NCBI GenBank assembly: GCA_021018815.1 | Contig: JAITYX010000052.1 | Coordinates: 1,044,501 to 1,108,500, forward strand | Source of the DNA: Talinum fruticosum | Lineage: Eukaryota > Streptophyta > Magnoliopsida > Caryophyllales > Talinaceae | Length of the DNA stretch: 64,000 bases | Direction: 5' to 3' | Shown: positions 37,201-48,800 of the stretch, piece after piece | Layout of the letters: each line of letters starts with the position of its first letter | Numbering within the stretch: the first letter of the stretch is position 1 | Position numbers and translations under genes: made by a program | Notes under the pieces: model-generated | What the model was told of the DNA's origin: nothing | What the model saw: only the letters and a program-made list of their open reading frames with translations | Databases searched by the model: none

Positions 37201-39759
37201 TCTGGTATGCTTTATTCGATTTATCAGTGTTATATGCAATAGTATAATGTATGCCCGTTAATTTTAAAACTATGGTTTCAGAAAACAAGTTGCAACCAAA
37301 GTGCCACGTCAACCTGCAAAACAAGAAGAAAAAATCCCATCTCAAGAAAATTACTGGTTTCCAGGTAATGTGTTTCTCTTTGCAAGAACTTCCTATAGTA
37401 TTTTTTTCCTGTCTTCAATTGGCTGAATGTTTCTTCTATTCAATGAGTAGTTCGCACCAGGAGTTCTTCTGAAGTTCTTATAACATCTGCTGATTCACGG
37501 ATTCGGGTTGTTGATGGGGTTGATTTAGTCCACAAGTTTAAAGGTAAAGATATCCTGTTGGACTTTTATTTTTGTTTTCTTTACCCCTGTTTCCAGCTGT
37601 GATCCTAATCCTAACAATCTATAGTAGACAACATTTTTCAGCTGCTTAAATAGAGGTGCTTAAGGTGAATTGTTGCACTATTATTAAATGCAATATCATT
37701 TTACTGTAATAACATGATAGCCGATGCAACAGAGTTTTTTTAATTTTTTAAAAACAAACTCTAAAATGTCGTGTGCCGCGTGGATTTCTGCAATTCTTTG
37801 GCTTTGTATTTCTGGCTCTCATTAAAGTTGTCTGGGTATTATCTTCTGCATTTACTTGTATGGATTCCAAAGTGTGATGAATCTTATGCCTTTCTTCTCT
37901 GGTGGCCGTGGTGGTAGCAAACATGAAATGGATATCTGGTCTAATTTTGCTGAGATCAGTAAAAATTTGTTGGTCTGGATTCTGCTTCCTATATTCTAAG
38001 TGTTTGGGTCAGTATTGTGATGTCATTTTGTGCAAAGGATGCTGAGCGCAGTGAATTAACCGACCAAATTGTTATGACATCAACACAATCAATGGTGGTG
38101 GAGGTGCATTATCAGTTATAGGAAGTCAGGTTATGCTAGTTGTCTTTGTTTTGTGGGATCATCAATAGCTCCTAAAGATCTTCATGGGAATAGTGACTAG
38201 GAATGCTACCAAGTTTATTATTGTACTACATAGGTTGAAGTTGCATAACATTCCTTGGGTTCCACATTTCAGGTTCTAATGGTTGCCTCAATTATATGAA
38301 ATTCCTAATTTATGCTCGATATCTCTTGTGTCATTACTCTGCTTACATGGATAAGGCTCTGGACCTAGGATCTACATTTTTTGGGGGAGGGGGAGGTGGG
38401 AAATGTTGGTGGTGGTCTTCTAGTTGTGCTCTAAATGGGGAGCTGGCTGAGATATATCCTTTTGAGAGACTATAAATGTGCTTACAACTTCGTTTTTGCT
38501 CTTGTTTTAGTGTCTTTGGTCGGTGGGGGAATTGTTGAAATTTGCCAAAATCCTTAACCGTTTAATCATAGAGCTTTATCCAGGTACTAGCACTCCACAG
38601 GGTTTGATTCCCGGGATGCCTTCTTCATAGGGGTTGCTCTAGTGCAGTAATGGCTGTAGGAGAGGGAAAACATTATATCCTTTTACTGCTGTTCCAGGCA
38701 TTTGACTATGTGCTATGAGGATCTAGGGTGAAACTTTTTCAATGCAGCTGCTTATTGAAGAAATAGTCGTGCATACTGCCACTTGTCCATCTTAGTGCAT
38801 AATTAAGAGCTTTAGCTTGTAAGGTGCCAGAATGTTTGTCGAGAATTGACTGAATTATATGTGGATCTATCCATTGTTATGAGAACTCTGGGATGTGATC
38901 CAATTTTGAAATCAAGTGCCAACTTGTTCTATAACCTTATTTAAGATTTGAATTTTACAGCTATTCGGATGAATTCTAATTAATCAGAATGGTTTGAATT
39001 AAGATTTTGTTTGTGTTTGAATGACCACATATTCTTTCCCATAGTTGAAGCCTCAAGATCTTACATTAATAATGTTCAAGAACTGATCAAGATGCTTTTT
39101 GTCCTGCAGTACAATGAGATCCTGCATTATGTTGATCTACTGATTTCATATTAATATTTTTGCCAGGATTCCGCAACACAAACAGCCAAATCTCAGCTTC
39201 CCTCACTGCAAATGGAAAGTATGTAGTGTGTGCCAGTGAGGATTCCCACGTGTACGTGTGGAAACATGAAGGTGACTCCCGACCTAATCGAAGCAAAACT
39301 GTGACTGTCACTCGCACTTATGAGCATTTCCACTGTCAAGATGTATGTGTGGCCATTCCATGGCCTGGACTGGGTGAATCATTTGAACCACAAGATCCAT
39401 GCTTCGTAAACCAAGGGTCTCACCACCAGCCGGATGAGGCCTCGACTGCCAACCATCCTCCAACACCTGTGGAGTTGAACGGTGATGACACCTCAAATTC
39501 TGCTTCTGGGTGCACCAACAGCCCTTTACGTGGTACAATATCAAGTGCACCCAATGGTTACTTCTTTGATAGAATTTCAGCGACATGGCCAGAAGAGAAG
39601 CTTCTTATGGCTACCAAGAATCATAGTCCTCGTGCCAGCTTGGACTTCTCCAATGGGGTGCTCCATAACAGGTCAGCGTGGGGCTTGGTGATTGTGACAG
39701 CTGGCCTTCGTGGGGAAATCAGGACCTTTCAGAACTTTGGATTGCCAGTGAGGCTTTAG
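34242..39759 (+). CDS. WD40-repeat protein, about 916 residues (7 exons, three apparent one-base deletions)
   Basis: Exons: 34242-35919, 36592-36682, 36870-37027, 37126-37177, 37282-37364, 37451-37543, 39167-39759, all GT-AG. The N-terminal 350 residues are acidic, Ser/Asn-rich and probably disordered. The [20 protein letters not shown] stretch leads into WD repeats: [87 protein letters not shown] and [18 protein letters not shown]. This is the plant family that includes Arabidopsis At3g15470 and At5g24320, presumed scaffold proteins of unknown role. As given, the frame breaks at 34641-34694, at 35367 and near 37461, each as if one base were missing. The gene is either mis-sequenced or recently broken. 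Confidence 0.85.
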
Positions 39760-42155
39760 GTCTCCATTGAACAGTTAAAAGGAAAGAAGGTATGCTCAAG
39801 TATTTGGTTCCCCATTCTCTTGCTATATGTGTACAGGGAAAGATCATTCAAGATTTGTAATATTTATCAGTTGCATTTGTTTTACTTGTCCTGTGTTCCG
39901 GAGAAGGCGGAAATGCCGTATATCCAGGTTCTGGGCATTGAAGAAGTACAGATTTGTTTTGGGGGGGAGAGGGAGGACGGGGGAGGGTTAAAATAGAGGT
40001 GGAAGGAAAAAGAAAAGAAAAAGAAAAAATAAAGAAAAGGGAAGATTTTTACATCCTGAATTTAGAGAAAGTGATGGATTTTTATGTAATCCAGATTTGT
40101 AGAGTTCATTCCACAAAAGGCTTATGAATTCTTTTGCCACAAAAAAATTGATTGGAAATATACCAAATGGTGTCCAGTTCCAGTATTATTTTGTTGCACT
40201 TGATTAACTTTAGCATTGTCAGATTCCTTTCCTTATCATCATCATGTGAGAATTGACATGAAATGGTTGTAAATCATTTTTGGTTGTACAAATGTCACTC
40301 ATCAAATTTGTGTAGTTTTTGGCCAAATTCAAATATTTATTGTTTTTCTCTGTTTTGGTTCTGCACACTGCCTTGTTGAGGGAGCCCCAGGATATGATGT
40401 ACTCAAACTAGTTTTGTAAGCATTAGGCAAATCAGGAGCCAGGATTTGATGTATTGGATCTTTGGAGATCTACATTATTTTTGGAGGTGTAATTATTAGG
40501 CAAGTTGTATAATGGATGCCTAGCTGAGTCTTGGGTACAATCAAACAAGTTTACAAGGGGACCTATCAATTCCGGCGGGCAAGTACAATGTATTTGGTCT
40601 ATTTGGGTTCGGGTGAAATACACATACTTTAGTTTCAGGTAAAATGTTCATTTTTTGGATCAACTTGTCATTGTCAATGGTCTTTTCATTGATTTTTTGC
40701 AATCAATTTAGAACAGTTCATTGTAGAATCTCTTTGTGGTTTCTTTTTGTTCCTCCTCTGTTCCAGTTTATTTGTTGATTTAGCCTATTGTGGGAATACT
40801 AAAGTGGAGTTAACTTGAAGATAAATTAGTGACTAAAAGAGGAAAATGTTTCTAAGATTTTGTAGGGAATGAGAAAAGTAGTGAAAAAGAAGGAAGTAAT
40901 ATGGGTTGAAGATAAATTAGTGACTAAAAGACGAAAATGTTTCTAAGATTTTGTAGGGAATGAGAAAAGTAGTGAAAAAAAAGCAAGTAATATGGGTAAA
41001 ATAGGTAAACTAGTCATTAATATGTCATCAAAATTGTCAAGGTGATAGATATGAAATGAAGTTTTGATTATTAGTTTTTAGTTCTTTTCTCTTCTTTTCA
41101 TTTTTATTTATTCCCTTTGTTTTTTCCTCCTCCGTTGTTCTTTCCCCCTCTTCTGTAAACGAAAACCTGCGTAGGAAATGAGTTCTTGACTATATGGCCT
41201 ACTCATATCTTTAGTGGGTGTTTTCTTTGACCTCTGATCAGCGTTCTTCTTGTCCATTGTTTTTCTCAGTTCCTATGGTCTGTTGTAGAAGTCATTGTGG
41301 ACACGGGTACTGATTAAATTTCATGCTAATCTGGTATCCAAAAAGTTAGGTTTTCCTCCGAAGTTTCGTAATTAGGGTTGTCAAATGTGGCCGAGTAATT
41401 GTAAAACTTGAGTGTGGGTTTGAAGGCATAATTTTTGCTGTCAACCTTCATCATTGGATCTTTATAATGGAGGAAGAAAGAGATGACTGTCTAAGAAGGG
41501 CGGGGGTAATTCCCCTGTTGCATTTTATCAGCTTCTTCATTTTATATATGTCCCATATATTTACCTTCCGCCATCAAGGAGGAAAAGAAACTTGCGTCAT
41601 CTAAACCACCCTACACCAATCGGATTTGGCTGTTAAAAGCTTGTTTTTTTATTATTATACCAACTCCTAGGAAAAAGAGAGGAGTATTTTCCATAAATAG
41701 AGTTTCAAATAATAACAGATGATAAGCTACTACGCAAATGAGGACAATTTGAGGCGCTGTATCTGTATGGAAGGAGATGAAGGACACCATAGTCTATTTC
41801 ACATTGCACAACGAAACTATTCAGGTCAATAAACACTACCATCTAGAGCTGAGCGAAAAACAATACTTTACAAGAATTGCTTGATAGTGCCTAGATCAGG
41901 TGAAGAGGACTCCTGTGGGTGTATTATTCGAGGGCTTATGTAGGCAAAACTAGTGTTTGTGACATTTAAAATGAACATAAGCTAAGCTGTGAAGCCAGAT
42001 TACATGATGTTACTCAGAAGATGAAATATCACCCGACTTTTTTTTTTTTTTTGGTAAAAAATATCACCGGACTTTACATTACAAAGAAAGGCCCTAGCTG
42101 GACAATATCTTGCTAACCAAAGTAGAAGACTCACAAGCTTACATTCGGAACAAAG
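39760..42155. other. Convergent intergenic region (WD40 3' end to LanC-like 3' end)
   Basis: It holds the 3' UTR of the WD40 gene (purine-rich tract at about 39960-40045) and, at its right edge, that of the LanC-like gene. A diverged Stowaway-like unit with a 91-bp tandem duplication lies at 40750-41060. No other gene was recognised. Confidence 0.5.
40750..41060. mobile_element. Diverged Stowaway-like unit with internal 91-bp tandem duplication
   Basis: Copies of a 91-bp unit lie at 40815-40905 and 40906-40996 (each starting TTGAAGATAAATTAGTGACT), with only a few differences. The following AAACTAGTCATTAATATGTC matches the inner part of the family S units near 46.8 and 47.25 kb (AAACTAATAATTAATATGTC), which places it in that family. 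Confidence 0.6.
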
Positions 42156-45100
42156 TTACAGCTCGTAAGCAGGGAACCTTGCCTGAGCAGGGTCCTGCAT
42201 ATCCAGGAAGAGATAAGCCATCCCTCCAATCCCTTCGAAAAGTGAAAAAGGGTGGTCACCTCCATGCATGAATCCCTCACCAATGAGCCTCAGCGCTCTG
42301 TCCTGAAGAAAGCTGGCAAATGCTTTCGCCCTGTTTAAGTATAGGGCATTGCCAGTTAGACGGTAGAGTGTAAGGAACACGTAGGTGTTCCCACTGACAC
42401 CATGACAAATCCCAACTCTTTTGAGTAAACCTCGTTTCCAAACCACCTCTGCTGCATCTATGGCAGCCTGTCGAAACTCCTTGTCGCTGAAAACCTAGGC
42501 ATCAAAAGAATAATGTGATTGTTAGGCCTCAGACATTAAGGATTTGTGGAAAGGATGAGTTGCGATAGAACACTAAAATACTGTAGATTCATAGCTTGAT
42601 AAATGGAGCTGCTCAAGTTACTGTATCCTCTAGTTCATATCTCACAAGAATGTTGGGACGAACAACAGGGACACTCTTCAGAGTTTTGATGCAAGCATCC
42701 ACCCTTTTACTTTCACATCAGATGAACAGTTCAAAATTAGATGTTTTCTGATGGTGTATTAACATTCTGCATAGATCAATTTGATCATCTATTCTCTGTG
42801 TCCCTCCGAGTTTGATTGAAGTAATAATGAAAAGCACAGCACTAGAAATTGATTTGCAAGCAATGTAGCGCTTTGTACATGACAGCCATAATCAGCCAAG
42901 TTTTTCTTTAGAAAGTTAATAACTGGACCTAATTCGAATCTCTACCATTATGTTTAAGAAACTGCCTGTAAAAATAGTCATGTTACCTGAGCTGCTTTCG
43001 CAAGCGTAAGGGCTACCCCAGGTGCACCATGGCACCAATGGACAAGACGATCTGATTCACTTCCTTCACTTGATGGGTAATTCCCACTGGGAAAACGTCC
43101 TTTAATCATATAGTGTAAAGTAGCTTTTACATCTTCCTGCTCATCTGGTGTCAGCTCCATATCCACCAAGACATGCATGATCCCTGCCAAACCGTGGGCA
43201 GCACCCCAGTACTTTTTCCATGCCACTCATACATTAATGGGCATCGACCTTTTCCCAGTCGTCTACCTGCTTTGATGATGCTAGTGACAATTTCCCTCTG
43301 TAGATGTTACCATCCATATCAGTGGCATCATATTTTACACACAAATAGAGATCCAGAAGGGTGTTGGTGCTAATTTTTATATAAGCTGAGCCTCGAAGGC
43401 AGCTCATATTAGCTCACTGAGGTTCCAACCTTAACCAACTGGCAGTAGGTGGGGATATTCACTAACTTATATTCATGCTCAAGACCACAGAAGAAAAAGA
43501 AAAAAGAACTTTCAATTTGCCAAATCCTCCATGGAAGAAAAACAAAGAGCGCAGAATAAGGAACAGCAGAATGTACCATAGCAGAAGAAGATATCGTGCC
43601 TTTTCCAATGTGCTTGTTAAGGAACAAACATGACCACAGAAACCCAGCTCGTCCATAAAGTAGTTCATAAGGGAGGTCATTCAAAAGCTTTATCTGCATG
43701 AAGACAGGAAGAGCGTCCCTGAAAGGAGATCCCAGTGCCGACTGCCAACTTTGAAGAATTTATGAATATATGGATCAGGAAGGTACCTTTCCAAACTCAG
43801 CTAGATAGTGATCCAATAAATGCTCATCACCAGTTGTTTTTGCAACAACAGCACCAAGTGCACAGACACCAGGTCGTCCACTAATGTAGGTAACCTTTCT
43901 ACCATGGGCCATAAAAGCAGACCAAGTTAATGTATATATTTCTCGCCCTTCTGAAAGTTACACATACTTTGAGAGTCTTGCTTTGCAAAAGGCTAGCGAT
44001 GGTCAAAATTTGCTTCATTCATACATTTCACACGAAGGGAGGTCATGCAATCGTCCAGAATTGCATGTCATTAATAACAATAACCAGTTTGTGCAACACC
44101 ACAGCTCAATTACAGCATCATTCAGAAACATGTCATCCTATGTAGCACAGGCTAAGAAACAGTGCCCTGTATAATTTACAATCTGCTGTTCCCCCTCCTC
44201 CCTATTTTATCAGTGACGCTCAACCAGGCATGCAAGACCGCTTTCCATTACTAACTTGTAATTTTTTTCGTAGAGAAGCAAGCAAGGGCTTCAGTCTGTT
44301 ATTGGGTAACAGCTGACAATGGTCACTATGGGCTAATTACACCAATGAGCTATGTTCTATGTTGCCAATTTTTCAGTCCTTATTACCATGAGCGTCAAAT
44401 GAACCCCATAAACAGGATTTGTACTCTTAACTCATTAAGTAGAAAGATTAAAAATTACAGCACAGTCATAGGTCAATTGAAGGAACTACCCTCCATATAC
44501 ACAATGCCAAGCTCATATTGCTTTAGTGAATAGCTGAATATAAGGTAAAATGCAAGCAAAACCACCACGAGAGCCAATTATTAGAATTTGTGCCATGTTT
44601 TATTAAGACGACTTGAATCAAAAAAAGTGTTTGCTTGTCTCTCCCGTCCCCTTAGCTTATTAGGGTGTCTTCGTGAAATATAGGGCCCGTAGTTGAGCCA
44701 TCTTACCCAAAAATAAACGAAAATGAAACAATAAACAGCAAGCATATAAACATCACAGCTTCAAGACTTGAGGTCATTATGCAAACATTTGTCAAAGCCT
44801 TAGAATCTTAGTTCATCGCCAATATATGAATAAACCATTGCCTATTTAACATAACAAAGAGGGGCACAGGATTACTTGGAATCACGAGAAGCATAATCAC
44901 AGGCATTAATGATCTCAGAGCACAAAGCAAGATCAGCCTTGTTATTGGTAACTTGGTAAGCTTTGAAGAGCAAGAAGGCCGTGCCCAAGGCACCCGTGTA
45001 GAGCGAATAGTCATGCACGCGTTTCCCAGTCCTTATCCATGTTTCTCTCACCACCTAATTCAACACAAAACCCATATCAGGGAGCATCAAAAACTGGGTG

Positions 45101-45482
45101 GGAACCTCGGGTTCCACCAAAAACAAAACCCACATGCCAAAAACCAGCCATATGAACGAAATTGAACACAAAGAACAGTTCAGAACAAAACATCGAACAC
45201 TTGGTGGGCACCTCAAATTAAGAGGAAGTAATGATCATACTCCCCATGCTACCAAGGAATGCTATTTGATTTTATTGAACGAGGAAAATACGCAAAAGGG
45301 CAACGAAAAATTACAGTCTCTTTGAGGTCTAAAGCTGATTTCTTGAGAATTTCGCAAAGAGTTTTGTAGGGGAGATACAGAAGCCTGGTGAGAGAGTCCC
45401 CAGCTGCTGGCGCCGCTTCCGCACCCGTGGAAGTTTCTGGTATGAAGTCCGGCATTGTGTTGGGAAAGAAACGATCCGCCAT
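42156..45482 (-). CDS. LanC-like protein, GCR2/LANCL family (6 exons, one apparent one-base deletion)
   Basis: Exons on the minus strand: 45482-45315, 45054-44876, 43898-43787, 43693-43577, 43297-42987, 42494-42156. The product is 408 residues, close to Arabidopsis GCR2 (410). Eukaryotic LanC-like proteins fold as an alpha-toroid resembling bacterial lanthionine cyclases; animal LANCL proteins bind or add glutathione, while the plant role is unsettled. Repeated GxxHG-type motifs are visible (YTGALGTAFLLFK, YGRAGFLWSCLFL, YWGAAHGLAGI, HWCHGAPGVAL, GICHGVSGN). The zinc ligands are Cys281, Cys326 and His327. In exon 5 the frame breaks in a five-A run at 43213-43217 within WHGKKYWGAAHG: six A would restore it. 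The start MADRFFPN is preferred over an in-frame ATG at 45632 because the latter overlaps the TATA box. Confidence 0.92.
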
Positions 45483-45630
45483 TTGTACCTCTCTTCCCTC
45501 AATTTTTGTGCTGGACCGATTCGCTATAATGGGTAGTGAATAGTGATCAGTGGTGTACAAGGAAGAAGAAAGAGGGGGAGAGAATTGAAGGAATAAGGCT
45601 CCAGACTTGCGCAGAGTTTTCGCGGCAATC

Positions 45631-45638
45631 ATTTATAG
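45631..45638 (-). promoter_or_regulatory. TATA box of the LanC-like gene
   Basis: The minus strand reads AGCTATAAATG about 150 bases upstream of the chosen ATG. A start about 30 bases downstream would exclude the overlapping upstream ATG at 45632. Confidence 0.6.
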
Positions 45639-45639
45639 C

Positions 45640-46154
45640 TAGCCACCTCTACTACTCGAGTTCCGAGCTTGTGGTCGAAACTTTTTAAAAATTACATATT
45701 GGTCCATTTTAATTTAGCGGGTTTTTAACCTAAATTTTAAAAATATTTTTAGATTTTAAAATTTTAAATTAAGTCAAACACTTACTTTTTAAAAAGTTTT
45801 AAAAAATTTTAAAAAAATTTTAGAAAAAAACTCCAAAATATAGAAACAACAAATAGTTGTTTCTTTTTCTAATCTTTAAAAAACCTCACTAACAATCACC
45901 CATAATCTCCTATTATCTCTTTACTTTCTCTGTGCCCTCTGTTCTCACATTATTTTCTCTCTCTATCTCTATCTCTATCTCTTCTTTTTCTCTCTTTTCA
46001 AAAATATTAGCCAAAAAAATTAATTATTTAAAAAATATTTATATAAAATTTAGGTCAAATATTTTAATTTTTTTAAAAAATAATTATTCAAAAAATACTT
46101 TTAAAAAAAATTTTAAAACGTGCTCTTAATATATTAATTTATATAATTCACAAG
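45640..46154. other. Low-complexity spacer
   Basis: Runs of A and T (TTTTAAAAA words) and a CTATCT microsatellite-like tract near 45958-45985. No gene was recognised. Confidence 0.5.
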
Positions 46155-46366
46155 TTTAGATAAATAATTATAAAACATCTAAAATTTGGTTAAAATATTA
46201 TGGAGGATTAATTCTAATGACAAATTTTATTTTTCAGTTAAAAAACTGATGTGGCAACTAAATTTAGCTATCACGTCAATTTTTTACCATAAAATAAAGT
46301 TTACCCCGGAATTGATCCTCATAATATTTAACCAAATCTCATATATTTCATAATTATTTATCTAAA
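46155..46366. mobile_element. MITE family C, copy 2 (about 60-bp TIRs)
   Basis: The left end TTTAGATAAATAATTATAAA, then TTTGGTTAAAATATTATGGA, matches the reverse complement of the right end TTTAGATAAATAATTATGAA, then TTTGGTTAAATATTATGAGG. With about 60-bp arms and about 90 bp between them, the single strand would fold almost completely. Copy 1 is at 30306-30535. Confidence 0.8.
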
Positions 46367-46614
46367 ATTGTAGGTTGCATAAATTATTATATCAAATCAC
46401 AATGAACCTATATATGCAATTTTTTCGTATTTTGGGGACAAAAATGTTATTGAGTTATTTTTTTAATTTATCAATTTTTATACATTCGGAGGAGCCAAAA
46501 ATGGTAATACAATATAGTGGGGAGGGGAAATTAAATCCGAAATTTAATATACCCGAACCTCAATCTTGACCGCTATATCAAGGTTTTATTAATTTTTAAA
46601 TTTATCACTTAATT

Positions 46615-46892
46615 ATTATTCTCTCAATTTCAAAATATTTGTCATTTTAATGTTATGAGGGGGCACGAAAGAAACACTAAATTCATGATAAAATTTGTGT
46701 TCAAATACCAAGTTGCCACAATATTTTATTGAAAATGATGAAAATCAATGAGAAAACGAGATAAATAAAGCAATTAATAAGGACAAAGTTGATAAACTAG
46801 TCATTATTAGTTCATTCTAATGCTAAAGTGACAAGTATTATGAAACGAAAAAGTTATTTAAAGTGACTTGTATTTTTAAATGGATTGAGTAT
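46615..46892. mobile_element. Stowaway-like MITE (family S), copy 2
   Basis: The left end TTCTCTCAATTTCAAAATAT and the reverse-complemented right end TACTCAATCCATTTAAAAATAC are diverged TIRs. The core AAAGCAATTAATAAGGACAA is identical to that in the unit at 47076-47346. Confidence 0.7.
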
Positions 46893-47075
46893 TTAAAACA
46901 AAAATTGCACCGATAATAACAAATTTCATAGTAATTTGGTGACAAATTGGGGAAATAAAATATTAAATATTGGAAAATAAGTTTAAAATTTAGTGGCATT
47001 TTTGTCCATAAATTCCTCCTCTTTCCCTGTTTATATATATGGTTAGATTTAATAATATTATCATATGAATAAAAA

Positions 47076-47346
47076 TACTCCATCCGTTTCAAAATACATA
47101 TTATTTTAAGATTATGCGAGAATACTAAGGCAACACAAAATAATAAATTTTATATTAAAATACTAAGTTGTCCCTATATTTTATTGAAAATCAAAAATTC
47201 AATGAAAAAGGAAGAGAAATAAAGCAATTAATAAGGACAAAGTTAGTAAACTAATAATTAATATGTCATTGGAATTATAAAATAACAAATATTATGAAAC
47301 GAGAAAAGTTAGTTAAAATGACATGTATTTTGAAACGACATAGTAA
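47076..47346. mobile_element. Stowaway-like MITE (family S), copy 3
   Basis: The left end TACTCCATCCGTTTCAAAATACAT and the reverse-complemented right end TACTATGTCGTTTCAAAATACATG share a perfect CGTTTCAAAATACAT core. Neighbouring unit 46615-46892 is the same family in the same orientation. Confidence 0.78.
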
Positions 47347-47853
47347 TATGTGTCACACAATTGATAAGAAACAAACATATTTTTATAATTGGGTTTGTTT
47401 TTTATAGGTGGGTGCGTAGGACGTATATAATAATTAGACTTTGCCCATAATTCAGTTCGAAACCCTCCTCAAACATTATCCATATGAATTATTATTATTA
47501 TTTTTTTCATGCTTAATGAATATTATAGTCACTGAGTCAATTACTAGATAGAATGTTTGAAATTCATTATTAAGAAAATAAGTTTTACATTTTTAATACA
47601 TTAATTTTTGTGTGTCCTTTGTATATCCATCTTTTTGAAAAAATAAATAAATCTTGTTATAGTGGTCTCCCAGCCCATGGCTACAGCCTACAGCAAGCTC
47701 AACCAGGCTGAGCCCATTGAGATGATGCCCATTTTGTCCAGGGCCTGGAATTGCTACAGACTTATAGGCTTTAACCCTTTCTTTTTTTTTTTTTGTTAAA
47801 AGGTTAAGTAAAATAACTAATCGATAGCTCTTTTTACGATTTTTTAACTTATA
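47347..47853. other. AT-rich spacer
   Basis: No gene or repeat was recognised between the MITE cluster and the Harbinger element. Confidence 0.45.
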
Positions 47854-48296
47854 GGCTCTGTTTTTGATTCATGGAAAATTGGGTGGAAAGAAAATTCAGA
47901 GGAAAAAAAATGAGAAGGAAAAAAGTTGAGAGAAACCGATTTTTTTCCCTTGTTTGGATTAGAGAAAAACACAAGGAAAAAAGCTGATTTTCCAACTAAC
48001 ATTTCTTCCATTGTTTGGAAATAGGAAAATTGATTGGAAAAATAAATAAAACCTAATCTAGTGAGTTTCTAACCTCATTAAAATATTATACACAAGCTCA
48101 CATATCGGTAATGTAACTGTTAAACCTCGTTTTTGCCGGTTTTAAAGGCATTATTTAACCCAATTCCATGATAATTTCAATGATATTTATTTAGTTTTGG
48201 ATTAGATCTTACTCATTTTCTCTTTATCGTCACCTAAGCTCATAAATCTCTTTATTACAAGTTTTTGGGCTTAAATTTGAGAGATTCGAGGTAAAT

Positions 48297-48800
48297 TTGA
48301 TGAAAAGCGATGAAGAAAAGAGTTCGAGCCCAAGAGGAGGCAAGAAAAAGCCTAAAACACATCAAGAGAAGTTGCACGACCTCATCGTACGGAGCCGCAC
48401 AGCCGTGCGGATCATCGGCGAAGGCCCCAAAGTCAAGGAAAGACGCACGGCCCTCGCACGGCCGTGCGAGAAGTTAAGGAAGTTGAAGACGTGCACGGTA
48501 CCCGTGCCAAAGCCGCAAGGCCCGTGCAAGAGAGGCGAGAGTTCAGGCATTTCGCACGGGATACCGTGTAGAACTCGCACGGCCGTGCGAAATACTCCAC
48601 CGCCCCTATGCGCATCTCGCACGGCCGTGCGAGAAGTTAAGGTAGTTGAATCCGTGCACGGTACACCGTGTCAAAGTTGCACGGCCCCGTGCAAAAGAGG
48701 CATAGAGTTCGGGCATTTCGCACGGCCTACCGTGCGGAACTCCGCACGGCCGTGTGAAAATTCTGCAAGGCCGTGCGACACTATTTCAGCGGCTTTATAA
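48297..48800 (+). repeat. CpG-rich palindrome array with 163-bp tandem duplication
   Basis: In this AT-rich window the segment is strikingly GC- and CpG-rich. The 16-bp perfect palindrome TCGCACGGCCGTGCGA occurs at 48454 and 48617 (and, with one base trimmed, near 48574), and about seven further variants (GCACGGTACCCGTGC, GCACGGGATACCGTG, CGCACGGCCTACCGTGCG, CGCACGGCCGTG) fill the rest. A 163-bp unit starting at 48454 repeats at 48617. A 167-codon frame crosses it, but the Arg/Pro/Cys repeats it encodes (SRTAVR, ARPCE) are produced by the palindromes. I therefore treat it as a non-coding repeat, perhaps from a retroelement leader. Confidence 0.7.

Noticed and set aside
37544..39166. The 1.6 kb last intron of the WD40 gene as a possible nested gene or element
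   Set aside because: No open frame, TIR or target duplication could be found; it reads as ordinary intron.
45483..45632. N-terminal extension of the LanC-like protein from an in-frame ATG at 45632
   Set aside because: That ATG overlaps the TATA box, and family members start close to the MADRFFP position.
48297..48800. Repeat array read as a CRISPR or as a true protein-coding gene
   Set aside because: The repeats are palindromic variants with irregular spacing, without uniform spacers or cas genes; this is a plant nuclear sequence.
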